Part shown: positions 25,040-32,824 of the stretch, in pieces
Position numbering within the stretch: the stretch's first letter is position 1
Layout of the letters: the number at the start of each line of letters is the position of its first letter
Assembly: GCF_965137335.1 (NCBI RefSeq)
Contig: NZ_CBCRZD010000008.1
DNA from: Empedobacter stercoris
Lineage (GTDB): Bacteria; Bacteroidota; Bacteroidia; Flavobacteriales; Weeksellaceae
Length of the DNA stretch: 64,000 bases
Reading direction: 5' to 3' (one strand)
Notes under the pieces: generated by a model
The model's input: only the letters and a program-made list of their open reading frames with translations
What the model was told of the DNA's origin: nothing
Database searches by the model: none
Position numbers and translations under genes: made by a program

Positions 25040-26091
25040 TGGAAAGAGGTAGAATAAAAGTTTTTGATAGCCTACGAGTACTTGCCATTCTAATGGTTTT
25101 TATACATCATTATTATAGTTCAAAAGTATATCCCGAATTAGGAGAATTATTTCTTTACGGAGCATTTGGAGTTCCTTTGTTTTTTATGATTTCTGGTTTT
25201 GTAATTTCCTTAACATTAGAACGCACGGATAATTTTAAAACCTATCTAAAGAATAGATTTATAAGATTATCTCCAGCTATGATAATCTGTTCCACGTTAA
25301 CGTTTGTCTTTTTTGCATTTTTTTATACAGGAGAAGGTTATGAACATTCGAAAAATATTTGGAACTATTTGATAGCTAACACTTTTATAGATCCCCATGT
25401 ATTTGATCTATATTCTGGGGAAATTAAATATTATTATTTGGATAATGCTTATTGGAGTCTTTGGGTTGAGGTATGTTTTTATATTATAATAGGAACATTG
25501 TATTTTATGAATAAAAGAAAATACTTATTACACTTTATAATAATTTGTATCATAATGATGCCATTACAAATGATTTTTTATTCTCATTCAGCACGTCCAT
25601 ATTTATTAAATTATTTTTCAGAATCTCAACTCGATTATTATAGACTTATCGCAAGATGTTTAGCTCTTTTTAGTGAATGTATTTGGTTTATAATAGGTAT
25701 GTTTTTACTTAGACTTTATCAAACAAAAGATAAAAAAAATTTATACGTAATTATATTTTTATTAGGATTATCTGTTTTAAAAGAATTAAATTCTGGCATT
25801 CTTGTATTTTCTGTTTCTGTTTTTATTTTTATACTACTCTTTGTATATAAACCAGAAAAATTAAAATTTTTAGAACAACCCTTTTTATTAAAAATTGGTG
25901 CAGCTTCTTATTGTATGTATCTGATTCATTATCACTTAGGGGTAGTTTTTGTAAAATACTTAAATGAAAATTTCAAATTAGGATATTTATCTCCTGTTGT
26001 TGTTATCGTATTAATTATTGTTTTTGGATTAGTTTGTTATGAGTTTTTTGAAAAAAAATTAATAAGACTTTACAAAAGAATATTAAAATAA
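25039..26091 (+). CDS. Membrane acyltransferase, family 3 (OafA/ExoZ-like)
   Basis: Integral membrane O-acyltransferase of 350 residues with about ten helices, likely acetylating a glycan residue. The N-terminus carries FDSLRVLAILMVFIHHYYS with the catalytic-type His pair and FGVPLFFMISGFVISLTLER, the two hallmark regions of the Acyl_transf_3 family. YWSLWVEVCFYI is the third. It starts on a one-base overlap with the preceding stop. By eye it is more AT-rich, with more AGA/ATA codons, than the genes on either side, so it may have been inserted separately. Confidence 0.88.
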   Translation: MERGRIKVFDSLRVLAILMVFIHHYYSSKVYPELGELFLYGAFGVPLFFMISGFVISLTLERTDNFKTYLKNRFIRLSPAMIICSTLTFVFFAFFYTGEGYEHSKNIWNYLIANTFIDPHVFDLYSGEIKYYYLDNAYWSLWVEVCFYIIIGTLYFMNKRKYLLHFIIICIIMMPLQMIFYSHSARPYLLNYFSESQLDYYRLIARCLALFSECIWFIIGMFLLRLYQTKDKKNLYVIIFLLGLSVLKELNSGILVFSVSVFIFILLFVYKPEKLKFLEQPFLLKIGAASYCMYLIHYHLGVVFVKYLNENFKLGYLSPVVVIVLIIVFGLVCYEFFEKKLIRLYKRILK

Positions 26092-26092
26092 A

Positions 26093-26968
26093 ATGACACA
26101 CTATCTAAAACTTATTCGAGTCAATCAATGGGTGAAAAATTTGTTTGTTTTTTTACCATTATTTTTCTCGGGAAATCTATTCAATATTGATTTGTTAATC
26201 GAATCATTTTACGGATTTCTGATATTCTCTTTTGTGGCAAGTAGTATTTACATCATCAATGATTATGTTGACATCGAAAAGGATAGAAAACACCCAGAGA
26301 AAAAAAACAGGCCATTGGCGAGTGGAAAAATCTCTAAACAAAATGCGTTTATCTTATTTTTGGTATTGCTTGTTTTAACGTGCTTTCTACTTTGGACTTT
26401 TGGTACGTTACAAGTTGCGATTCTTGTCGGGATTTATTTTTTAATGAATATTGCTTATTCGTTCAAACTTAAACAAGTTGCCATATTGGATGTGATGATT
26501 ATTGCATTTGGCTTTTTGTTACGAGTTTTTGTTGGCGGTTATATGACGGGGATTTTAGTAAGTGACTGGACCATTTTGTTGGTGTTTGATCTTGCGTTGA
26601 TTTTAGCTTTAGGAAAACGTAGAGGAGAATTAATTAACGCCGATTTACAAGGCGTTACTCGGAAATCATTGGACGGCTATAATCTCAATTTTCTTAATTC
26701 TGCATTAGCAATAACTTGTACCGTAGCAGTCATTTGTTACATGATGTTTATCCTTTCTCCCGAAACACAATCCAAATTTCATCATTATATAATTTATACC
26801 TTTGTCTTTGTTTTTGCGGCAGTTTTACGTTATTTGCAACAGACATTTGTGTATGCTAAAACCGAATCCCCAACGAAATTAATTTTTAAAGATCATTTTA
26901 TCCAATTGTTGATTGTGTTGTGGGGAATTAGTTATGTTTTATTGATTTATTTTAATAATGGAAAATAA
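26093..26968 (+). CDS. ubiA: Polyprenyl-phosphate phosphoribosyltransferase (DPPR synthase, UbiA family)
   Basis: Transfers 5-phosphoribose from PRPP to a polyprenyl phosphate, the first committed step of the D-arabinofuranose donor pathway (Rv3806c in mycobacteria). It has 291 residues and about nine membrane helices. The N-terminus LIRVNQWVKNLFVFLPLFFSG is typical of DPPR synthases. The first Asp-rich motif is NDYVDIEKD (N56, D57, D60, D64), followed by the PLASGKIS loop. The second motif lies in ILDVMIIAFGFLLRVFVGG. The assignment over other UbiA enzymes is supported by the adjoining dprE1 and dprE2 genes; it overlaps dprE1 by 11 bases. Confidence 0.9.
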   Translation: MTHYLKLIRVNQWVKNLFVFLPLFFSGNLFNIDLLIESFYGFLIFSFVASSIYIINDYVDIEKDRKHPEKKNRPLASGKISKQNAFILFLVLLVLTCFLLWTFGTLQVAILVGIYFLMNIAYSFKLKQVAILDVMIIAFGFLLRVFVGGYMTGILVSDWTILLVFDLALILALGKRRGELINADLQGVTRKSLDGYNLNFLNSALAITCTVAVICYMMFILSPETQSKFHHYIIYTFVFVFAAVLRYLQQTFVYAKTESPTKLIFKDHFIQLLIVLWGISYVLLIYFNNGK

Positions 26969-28280
26969 AAAATTAACTCCAGTAGCTAACTGGGGACTTT
27001 ATCCATCTATAAAAGCACATGTTGTCACTCCAACAACAATTTTAGAATTTCAGGAAGCAATTCTTTCGAATGAAGAATTAATTGCTCGTGGAAATGGACG
27101 TTGTTATGGGGATGCTTCATTGCAAAATACCATTATCTCAACTTCGAAATGGAACAAGTTTATTGCTTTTGATCGTGAACATGGAATTATAGAAGTTGAA
27201 TCGGGTGTTTTATTATCCGATATTTTAGAAGTTTCTGTTCCATCGGGTTATTTTATTTCAGTGACACCAGGAACCAAGTTTATCACCGTAGGTGGAGCTA
27301 TTGCATCAGATGTTCACGGGAAAAATCATCACATCGACGGATGTTTCTCTGATCATTTAATTCAGTTCGATTTGATGATAGAAAATGGTGATATTTTACG
27401 TTGTTCGAGAAATGAAAATCAATCCTTATTTTGGGCAACAGTTGGAGGAATGGGATTAACAGGTGTTATTCTTTCTGCCAAATTCATGATGAAGAAAATC
27501 GAAACCGCTTATATCCGAAATGAAGCTATTCAGGCTAAAAATTTAGATGAAATTTTTGAGTTATTCGAATCTTCCGAATCTTGGACATATAATGTCGCAT
27601 GGTTAGATTGTTTACAGAAAGGAGAGGCTTTGGGAAAATCGATTATGTTGCGTGGAGAACATGCTACCTTAGATGAATTACCAAATAAATTCACGAAGAA
27701 TCCTCTTCAAATCAAAAAGAAATTTAATTTAACTATCCCTTTCTTTTTTCCAAGATTTGCATTAAATCCATTGTCAATCAAGATTTTCAATTGGTTGTAT
27801 TTTAATAAGCAAGGAAAAAAACACCTGAAGAATTATGTAGATTACGAAACTTTTTTTTACCCCTTGGATGCTGTTCATAATTGGAACCGTATTTATGGTA
27901 AAAATGGATTCATTCAATACCAATTTGTTATTCCAAAAGAAAGAGGGAAAGAAGGAATGCGTAAAATATTAGAGACCATTGCAGCAAGTGGAAATGGTTC
28001 TTTTTTGGTTGTATTGAAATTATTTGGAGAAAATAATCCACAAGCTTATAATTCTTTTCCAATGAAGGGTTATACGTTGGCTTTAGACTTTAAAGTGAAT
28101 GATAAATTAGAAAAACTAATTGGAAGTTTAGATAAAATTGTAATGGATTACGGAGGGCATATTTACCGAACGAAAGATGCAATGTCAAATCCTGCATTAA
28201 CAGATTATTTAAACCACATCGATTCTCTAAAATTTGAGTCGATGCAAAATGAACGTATCAATAGATTTAAGCAAAAATGA
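26958..28280 (+). CDS. dprE1: Decaprenylphosphoryl-ribose 2'-oxidase-like flavoprotein (DprE1)
   Basis: FAD-dependent oxidase that converts polyprenyl-phospho-ribose to the 2-keto intermediate. It has 440 residues. The VAO-type FAD domain has ARGNGRCYGDAS (43-54), the flavin-contact VTPGTKFITVGGAIASDVHGKNHH (102-125) and ATVGGMGLTGV. The substrate domain has VVLKLFGENN (351-360), GYTLALDF (371-378) and RTKDAMS with K406. From memory of the Mycobacterium protein, A375 aligns with the benzothiazinone-reactive Cys387. It overlaps dprE2 by 4 bases, so oxidase and reductase are coupled. Confidence 0.9.
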   Translation: MENKKLTPVANWGLYPSIKAHVVTPTTILEFQEAILSNEELIARGNGRCYGDASLQNTIISTSKWNKFIAFDREHGIIEVESGVLLSDILEVSVPSGYFISVTPGTKFITVGGAIASDVHGKNHHIDGCFSDHLIQFDLMIENGDILRCSRNENQSLFWATVGGMGLTGVILSAKFMMKKIETAYIRNEAIQAKNLDEIFELFESSESWTYNVAWLDCLQKGEALGKSIMLRGEHATLDELPNKFTKNPLQIKKKFNLTIPFFFPRFALNPLSIKIFNWLYFNKQGKKHLKNYVDYETFFYPLDAVHNWNRIYGKNGFIQYQFVIPKERGKEGMRKILETIAASGNGSFLVVLKLFGENNPQAYNSFPMKGYTLALDFKVNDKLEKLIGSLDKIVMDYGGHIYRTKDAMSNPALTDYLNHIDSLKFESMQNERINRFKQK

Positions 28281-29002
28281 TAGTATTAGGATCAAATTCA
28301 GATGTTGCAGTAGCTTTTGTAGAAAAGGTTTTAAAAGAAGGAAAACGTTTTCCAATGGTTTATTTATTTACTTCCAATGTTGATAAAACGGTTAAGTTAG
28401 CCAACCATTTTTTTGCGAAATATGAGCAAACATGTGAAGTAGTACATTTTGATTTAACCAAAGAAAATGATTTATCTCAACTCCATCATATTGAGTCTGA
28501 ATTATTATTTTGTGCGGCAGGATATTTAGGGAAAAATTCGGAAGAAGGTTTGTATGACGATTGGAATACCAAACAAATTGTCGAAATCAATTATTCGAAG
28601 CTAATTGTTTTAATGAATCATTTTGCAAAGAAATTTGAAGAGAAAGGTGCTGGAACAATTATAGGTCTATCATCTGTTGCAGGAGAGCGAGGGCGACAAA
28701 GTAATTTTATATATGGTTCGGCCAAAGCAGGATTTACAGCTTATTTAGCAGGTTTGAGAAACTATTTATTTCACAAAAAAGTCCACGTTATGACAGTGAT
28801 TCCTGGATTTATGGACACGCAAATGACGGCTGATATCGAAACACCAAAACCATTAACCGCACAACCAGAACAAGCTGCAACGATCATTTACAACGCTTAT
28901 AAAAAGAAAAAGAATGTGGTGTATGTGACATTTGTATGGTGGGGAATTATGATGATTATTCGAAATATACCCGAGTTTATTTTCAAAAAACTTAAAATGT
29001 AA
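28277..29002 (+). CDS. dprE2: Decaprenylphosphoryl-keto-ribose reductase (DprE2), SDR family
   Basis: NAD(P)H-dependent reductase that completes the epimerisation of polyprenyl-phospho-ribose to polyprenyl-phospho-D-arabinose with DprE1. It has 241 residues, a classical SDR. The nucleotide loop is VLGSNSDVAV at the very N-terminus, and the NAG-type motif is seen as FCAAGYLG. The catalytic residues are S132/S133 in LSSVAGERGR and Y146-x3-K150 in YGSAKAG. The C-terminal hydrophobic region (WWGIMMIIRNIPEFIFKKL) resembles the membrane-contact tail of DprE2. It overlaps both neighbours. Confidence 0.9.
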   Translation: MIVLGSNSDVAVAFVEKVLKEGKRFPMVYLFTSNVDKTVKLANHFFAKYEQTCEVVHFDLTKENDLSQLHHIESELLFCAAGYLGKNSEEGLYDDWNTKQIVEINYSKLIVLMNHFAKKFEEKGAGTIIGLSSVAGERGRQSNFIYGSAKAGFTAYLAGLRNYLFHKKVHVMTVIPGFMDTQMTADIETPKPLTAQPEQAATIIYNAYKKKKNVVYVTFVWWGIMMIIRNIPEFIFKKLKM

Positions 29003-29592
29003 TGAATCGCAAATTATATCTTTTTGATTTTGATGGAACTTTAACAAAGAAAGATACCTTATTCGATTTTTTAAAATTCTCTTTTCCTAAAGTCTATTTT
29101 TTTAATTATCTGTTGTTTATACCATTATTTGTCGGTTCTAAATTAAAGCTTTTAGAAGCTGGATTTGTAAAAGAAAAATTTATTTCAACATTCTTAAAAG
29201 GAAAACCTTATGTTGAAATCAATCAGTTAGCACAGAGCTATTTTGAACAGAATCACAACGAATTAATCCATCCAAAAGCAGATGAATACATCAAGTCATT
29301 AAGTAATTATCACGATAAATTTATAGTATCGGCATCGGTTGATTTTTGGGTTCAACCTTTTGCTGATTATTATGGAATGGGGTTAATTTGTACCAAAGCA
29401 AAGTTCGACGAACAAGGTTTTTATTCAGGTTATTTTGCTTCACCAAATTGTAATTATCAAGAGAAAAGAATTCGAATCGAAAAAGAAATCGACTTGTCTT
29501 TATATGATGAAATCATCGCTTTTGGTGATACAAAGGGAGATACTGCTATGTTTGAAATTTCTTCTGAGCGTTATTATCAATTTTTTAATTAA
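29002..29592 (+). CDS. HAD-IB family phosphatase, candidate polyprenyl-phosphoribose phosphatase
   Basis: HAD-superfamily phosphatase of 196 residues. Motif I is LFDFDGTLTKKD with nucleophile D9 and acid D11. The helical IB cap follows, motif II lies in FIVSASVDFW, motif III Lys in QEKRIRI, and motif IV is AFGDTKGDTAMF. A hydrophobic segment (VYFFNYLLFIPLFVGSK, about 31-47) suggests membrane association. It overlaps dprE2 by one base. By context I infer that it removes the 5-phosphate after the UbiA step, a job done by a PAP2 protein (Rv3807c) in mycobacteria. Confidence 0.85.
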   Translation: MNRKLYLFDFDGTLTKKDTLFDFLKFSFPKVYFFNYLLFIPLFVGSKLKLLEAGFVKEKFISTFLKGKPYVEINQLAQSYFEQNHNELIHPKADEYIKSLSNYHDKFIVSASVDFWVQPFADYYGMGLICTKAKFDEQGFYSGYFASPNCNYQEKRIRIEKEIDLSLYDEIIAFGDTKGDTAMFEISSERYYQFFN

Positions 29593-29600
29593 TATATTTG
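29593..29600 (+). promoter_or_regulatory. Possible internal promoter before the GT-C gene
   Basis: TATATTTG matches the -7 consensus and overlaps the end of the HAD gene, 19 bases before the next ATG. This is the first real gap (26 bases) in the operon. No -33 TTG is correctly spaced. Confidence 0.3.
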
Positions 29601-29618
29601 TTGCACTAAACTAAACTT

Positions 29619-31127
29619 ATGGAAAACTTTATAGATAAGAAGAAAGTATTCTTTGCTTCTATTCTCATAATTGCATTAAAATCAATTTTCTTTTTTACAC
29701 GTCATATTCAAGAAGATGCTTTAATCTCTTGGCGTGTTGCCCGTAACATTATAGAATATGGTGTGTATGGCTATAATGGAGTTGAAAAAATTTCTGCTTC
29801 TACCACTCATCTTTATGTTTTTATAGGCGTTATTTTTCAATCGATTTTCGGAGAAGGAAACTTTATTTATCCTTTACTTATTTTTAATACCATTTTATTT
29901 ACGATTGGGATTTATTGGTTAGGAAAACTACTTTTTAACACCACAACAAAACTTATCTTATTTATCCTTTTTGTCAGTTTTTTACCACCGGCTATAAAAA
30001 TGTCTATTTTAGGAATGGAGTTCGGAATGCTGTTCTTTTTCTATATGGCACTTATAAAGTATGGGTTTGTTGAAAGAAAAAATTGGGCTTTTATTGTAAT
30101 GCCTATACTTATTCTTTGGACACGAATAGATACGTGTATTTTCTTAGGGTTATTGTTCATATATGATGTGATACAGCAGCGAAAATGGAATACAGCTCTA
30201 ATGATTGGAGGTATTTTAGCGGTTGTAACTACAGTTGCATTCAACTGGTTTTATTTTGGGGAGATTGTCAATAATACGATCACTTCTAAGAAAAATAATT
30301 ATTCTAACCCAACTTTATTAGAACGTTGGGCAGAATTTAAATATTTTGGACCAAATTTTTTTGGAATCATAAAATTTCCAACCTCAATATATAATTTTTC
30401 GACATTATTATTTTTTATTATCTCATTAATCAGTCTATTCTTTCTTTCGGGAAAATTAGAAACTAATCGTAAAAAAGTAGTTGGATTTTTATTCCTTTTT
30501 GGTTTGGTCAAAACGATTCTATTCGGAGCAACAAATTCATGGTTTGACTGGTATTATTGGATACCTCAAATTTGTTTGTTCTTGCCAATTATAATAGTTG
30601 TATTAGACTCGGATAAATATAAATCCTTGTCAATTGCTTATTTTGTTGTTATTTTTATTCCTTTTACCGTTTACCAAGCTGTACATTCTATAGCAACTGG
30701 ACATGGAGAATGGAATCATGCACGCAAGATTGGGTTGTATTTGGATTCGATTGAGCCAAATAAAAACAAATATATCTTCTTAGAGCCTGCTGGTTATATT
30801 CCCTATTTTTCTAAATTGAAAGTTATTGATTATGTAGGATTAGTAGACAAGCGCTTAACAGACGAAAACATTGTTGAAAATGGGAAAGAAGTCGGTTTTT
30901 CCAACTTGATTAATAAAGCAAAACCCGATTATATTTTAGAAGATTTTAAACCCATGTTCAAAGGAACTTTAGCAGATCAATCTATTTATGAGGATTACGA
31001 ACTTATAAAAGAATTTAAAATAGAGGATGTTGCTAAATCGGATCATCCAATATTAGATAAGATTTATAAATTCAAACCATCAGGTAGAGATTTTTATTTA
31101 TATAAACGTAAATCGACAGCTAAATAA
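29619..31127 (+). CDS. GT-C fold membrane glycosyltransferase, candidate D-arabinofuranosyltransferase
   Basis: Multi-spanning protein of 502 residues with about ten helices. The first periplasmic loop has QEDALISWRVARNIIEYG with E32-D33 and R39, then GYNGVEKISASTTHLY. This recalls the DDAxIxxRYAxNLxxGxGxVxNxGExVEGxTxPLW pattern of AftB-like transferases. The C-terminal part has EPAGYIPYFSKLKVIDYVGLVDKRL, also like that group. It follows the Dpr module directly, so polyprenyl-phospho-Araf is the likely donor. The acceptor is unknown. Another polyprenyl-P-sugar donor is possible. Confidence 0.8.
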   Translation: MENFIDKKKVFFASILIIALKSIFFFTRHIQEDALISWRVARNIIEYGVYGYNGVEKISASTTHLYVFIGVIFQSIFGEGNFIYPLLIFNTILFTIGIYWLGKLLFNTTTKLILFILFVSFLPPAIKMSILGMEFGMLFFFYMALIKYGFVERKNWAFIVMPILILWTRIDTCIFLGLLFIYDVIQQRKWNTALMIGGILAVVTTVAFNWFYFGEIVNNTITSKKNNYSNPTLLERWAEFKYFGPNFFGIIKFPTSIYNFSTLLFFIISLISLFFLSGKLETNRKKVVGFLFLFGLVKTILFGATNSWFDWYYWIPQICLFLPIIIVVLDSDKYKSLSIAYFVVIFIPFTVYQAVHSIATGHGEWNHARKIGLYLDSIEPNKNKYIFLEPAGYIPYFSKLKVIDYVGLVDKRLTDENIVENGKEVGFSNLINKAKPDYILEDFKPMFKGTLADQSIYEDYELIKEFKIEDVAKSDHPILDKIYKFKPSGRDFYLYKRKSTAK

Positions 31128-32269
31128 TGGGTCAAAAAAAGAAAATATTAATACGTATTGGCTCGCTTCGTCATGGAGGTGCTGAAAAAGTATTGGTCAC
31201 TTTTCTCAAAAATCTTTCACCAGAAAAATACGAAATAGATTTATTGTTGAATCTTTATTCGGGTAAATACCTAAAAGATGTTCCTTCTTGGATTACTATC
31301 TATTACTTGAATAAAGGTGAAATGATAACGACCAATCGTCTGCAAGATATTCCCCAAAAAGCTTATCGGGTAATCTATCAAGCGATTTTAAAGAAATTTC
31401 CAAAGTTGCTTTACACGTATATTTTACCCAATAAAACGTACGATATAGAGTTTGCTGCGATTCATGGAATGGCTGACGAAATTTTAAATTCGCCGATCAA
31501 ATCATCTAAAAAAATCGTTTGGATTCACAATGATTTATCCAATATTCCAGCATATACAGACGAACGTTTAAGGTCTTTTTTTAAGTTTGATCAGATTTTA
31601 GTGATTTCTGAAAAGATCAATCGACTTTTTTTAGATTTGGCGACTACGGAAGCTGAAAAAAAGAAAGTAGTTCGCATTTATAATCCAATTGATGTGCACG
31701 AAATAAAATCATTAGCAGCTGAAAAATGTAACATCAAGAAAGTTGAGAATCAACCAACTTTTGTATCTATTGGTACGGTTTTTCCTCAAAAAGGTTTTGA
31801 TCGTTTATTACGAGCTCACAAACGTTTGTTGGATGAGGGTTTTCCACATCAGGTATGGATTGTGGGAGATGGTTATGATTTTCCAACGATAAAGAAGTTA
31901 GTGGATGACTTAAAAGTGAATGATACAGCTCACTTAATTGGATTCAAAGAAAATCCATATCCGTATTTTGTATTGGCAGATTATTACATTTTATCGTCTC
32001 GTTACGAAGGTTATCCTACGGTTTTATTTGAGGCGATGGTTCTTGAAAAACCAATTATTGCAACCGATGTATCAGGAGTGAGAGAAATGTTGAATGATGG
32101 TGAATTAGGTCATATCATTGAGAATTCAGAAGAAGCAATTTACAACGGATTGAAATTTTTTATTCAACATCCTGAAATTGCAGATAACTATCAACAAATT
32201 ATTGCATCAAAATCATTGCCATTTCAATTAGATAATGCCGTACATTCAATCGAAAAATATTTAAATTAA
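31127..32269 (+). CDS. Family 4 glycosyltransferase
   Basis: GT4 enzyme of 380 residues, GT-B fold. It has IRIGSLRHGGAEKVLVTFLKNL at the N-terminus, SIGTVFPQKGFDRLLRAHKRL at the start of the donor domain and LADYYILSSRYEGYPTVLFEAM with the EX7E motif. The N-terminal half shares clear phrases with the GT4 at 22957 (for example NLYSGKYLKDVP against NLYQGELVKEIP), so the two look like diverged paralogues. It is linked to the GT-C gene by a one-base overlap and directly abuts the acyltransferase gene downstream. Confidence 0.9.
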   Translation: MGQKKKILIRIGSLRHGGAEKVLVTFLKNLSPEKYEIDLLLNLYSGKYLKDVPSWITIYYLNKGEMITTNRLQDIPQKAYRVIYQAILKKFPKLLYTYILPNKTYDIEFAAIHGMADEILNSPIKSSKKIVWIHNDLSNIPAYTDERLRSFFKFDQILVISEKINRLFLDLATTEAEKKKVVRIYNPIDVHEIKSLAAEKCNIKKVENQPTFVSIGTVFPQKGFDRLLRAHKRLLDEGFPHQVWIVGDGYDFPTIKKLVDDLKVNDTAHLIGFKENPYPYFVLADYYILSSRYEGYPTVLFEAMVLEKPIIATDVSGVREMLNDGELGHIIENSEEAIYNGLKFFIQHPEIADNYQQIIASKSLPFQLDNAVHSIEKYLN

Positions 32270-32821
32270 ATGAAAACAATTATTCAGAAAGATTTTTATA
32301 GAAATTTTGGGTATTGGACCAATTCGCCTTTTCTGAAAGGCTTTATGAGCCCTGGTTTTCGATTTATTTATTGTTTAAGAAAAGCCCAACAATATTCATC
32401 CAAACATCCTTTTGGCATTTTTTATCGTTTATTGCTTCGTCGCTATTCAATCAAATACGGTTATCAAATTTCAGCAAAAACAGAAATTGGAGCTGGTCTT
32501 AATTTAGGGCATTGGGGAACAGTTGTTGTGAACCCAAAAGCAAAGATTGGTAAAAATTGCAATATTGCACATGGTGTTACCTTAGGGCAGACAAATAGAG
32601 GAAAGTCAAAAGGTTATCCTACGTTAAAAAATGATGTTTGGGTCGGGACAAATGCAGTTATTGTTGGAGGTATTACGATTGGAAATAATGTATTGATTGC
32701 ACCTAATAGTTATGTAACGCAGGATGTACCTGATAATTCGGTCGTGATGGGAAATCCTATGCAAATTGTGCCGAATGAAAAAGCGACTGATGGATATATT
32801 AACAATAGAATAGAGGATTAA
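32270..32821 (+). CDS. Hexapeptide-repeat acetyltransferase (serine acetyltransferase-like)
   Basis: Left-handed beta-helix acyltransferase of 183 residues, probably adding acetyl from acetyl-CoA to a glycan. After a helical N-terminus (about 1-60), hexapeptide turns run through EIGAGLNLGHWGTVVVNPKAKIGKNCNIAHGVTLGQ and VWVGTNAVIVGGITIGNNVLIAPNSYV. The CysE/WcaB-type catalytic His is in NIAHGVTLG. CysE normally has a longer N-terminal domain, so a polysaccharide role is preferred. It abuts the preceding gene with no gap. Confidence 0.87.
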   Translation: MKTIIQKDFYRNFGYWTNSPFLKGFMSPGFRFIYCLRKAQQYSSKHPFGIFYRLLLRRYSIKYGYQISAKTEIGAGLNLGHWGTVVVNPKAKIGKNCNIAHGVTLGQTNRGKSKGYPTLKNDVWVGTNAVIVGGITIGNNVLIAPNSYVTQDVPDNSVVMGNPMQIVPNEKATDGYINNRIED

Positions 32822-32824
32822 TAG

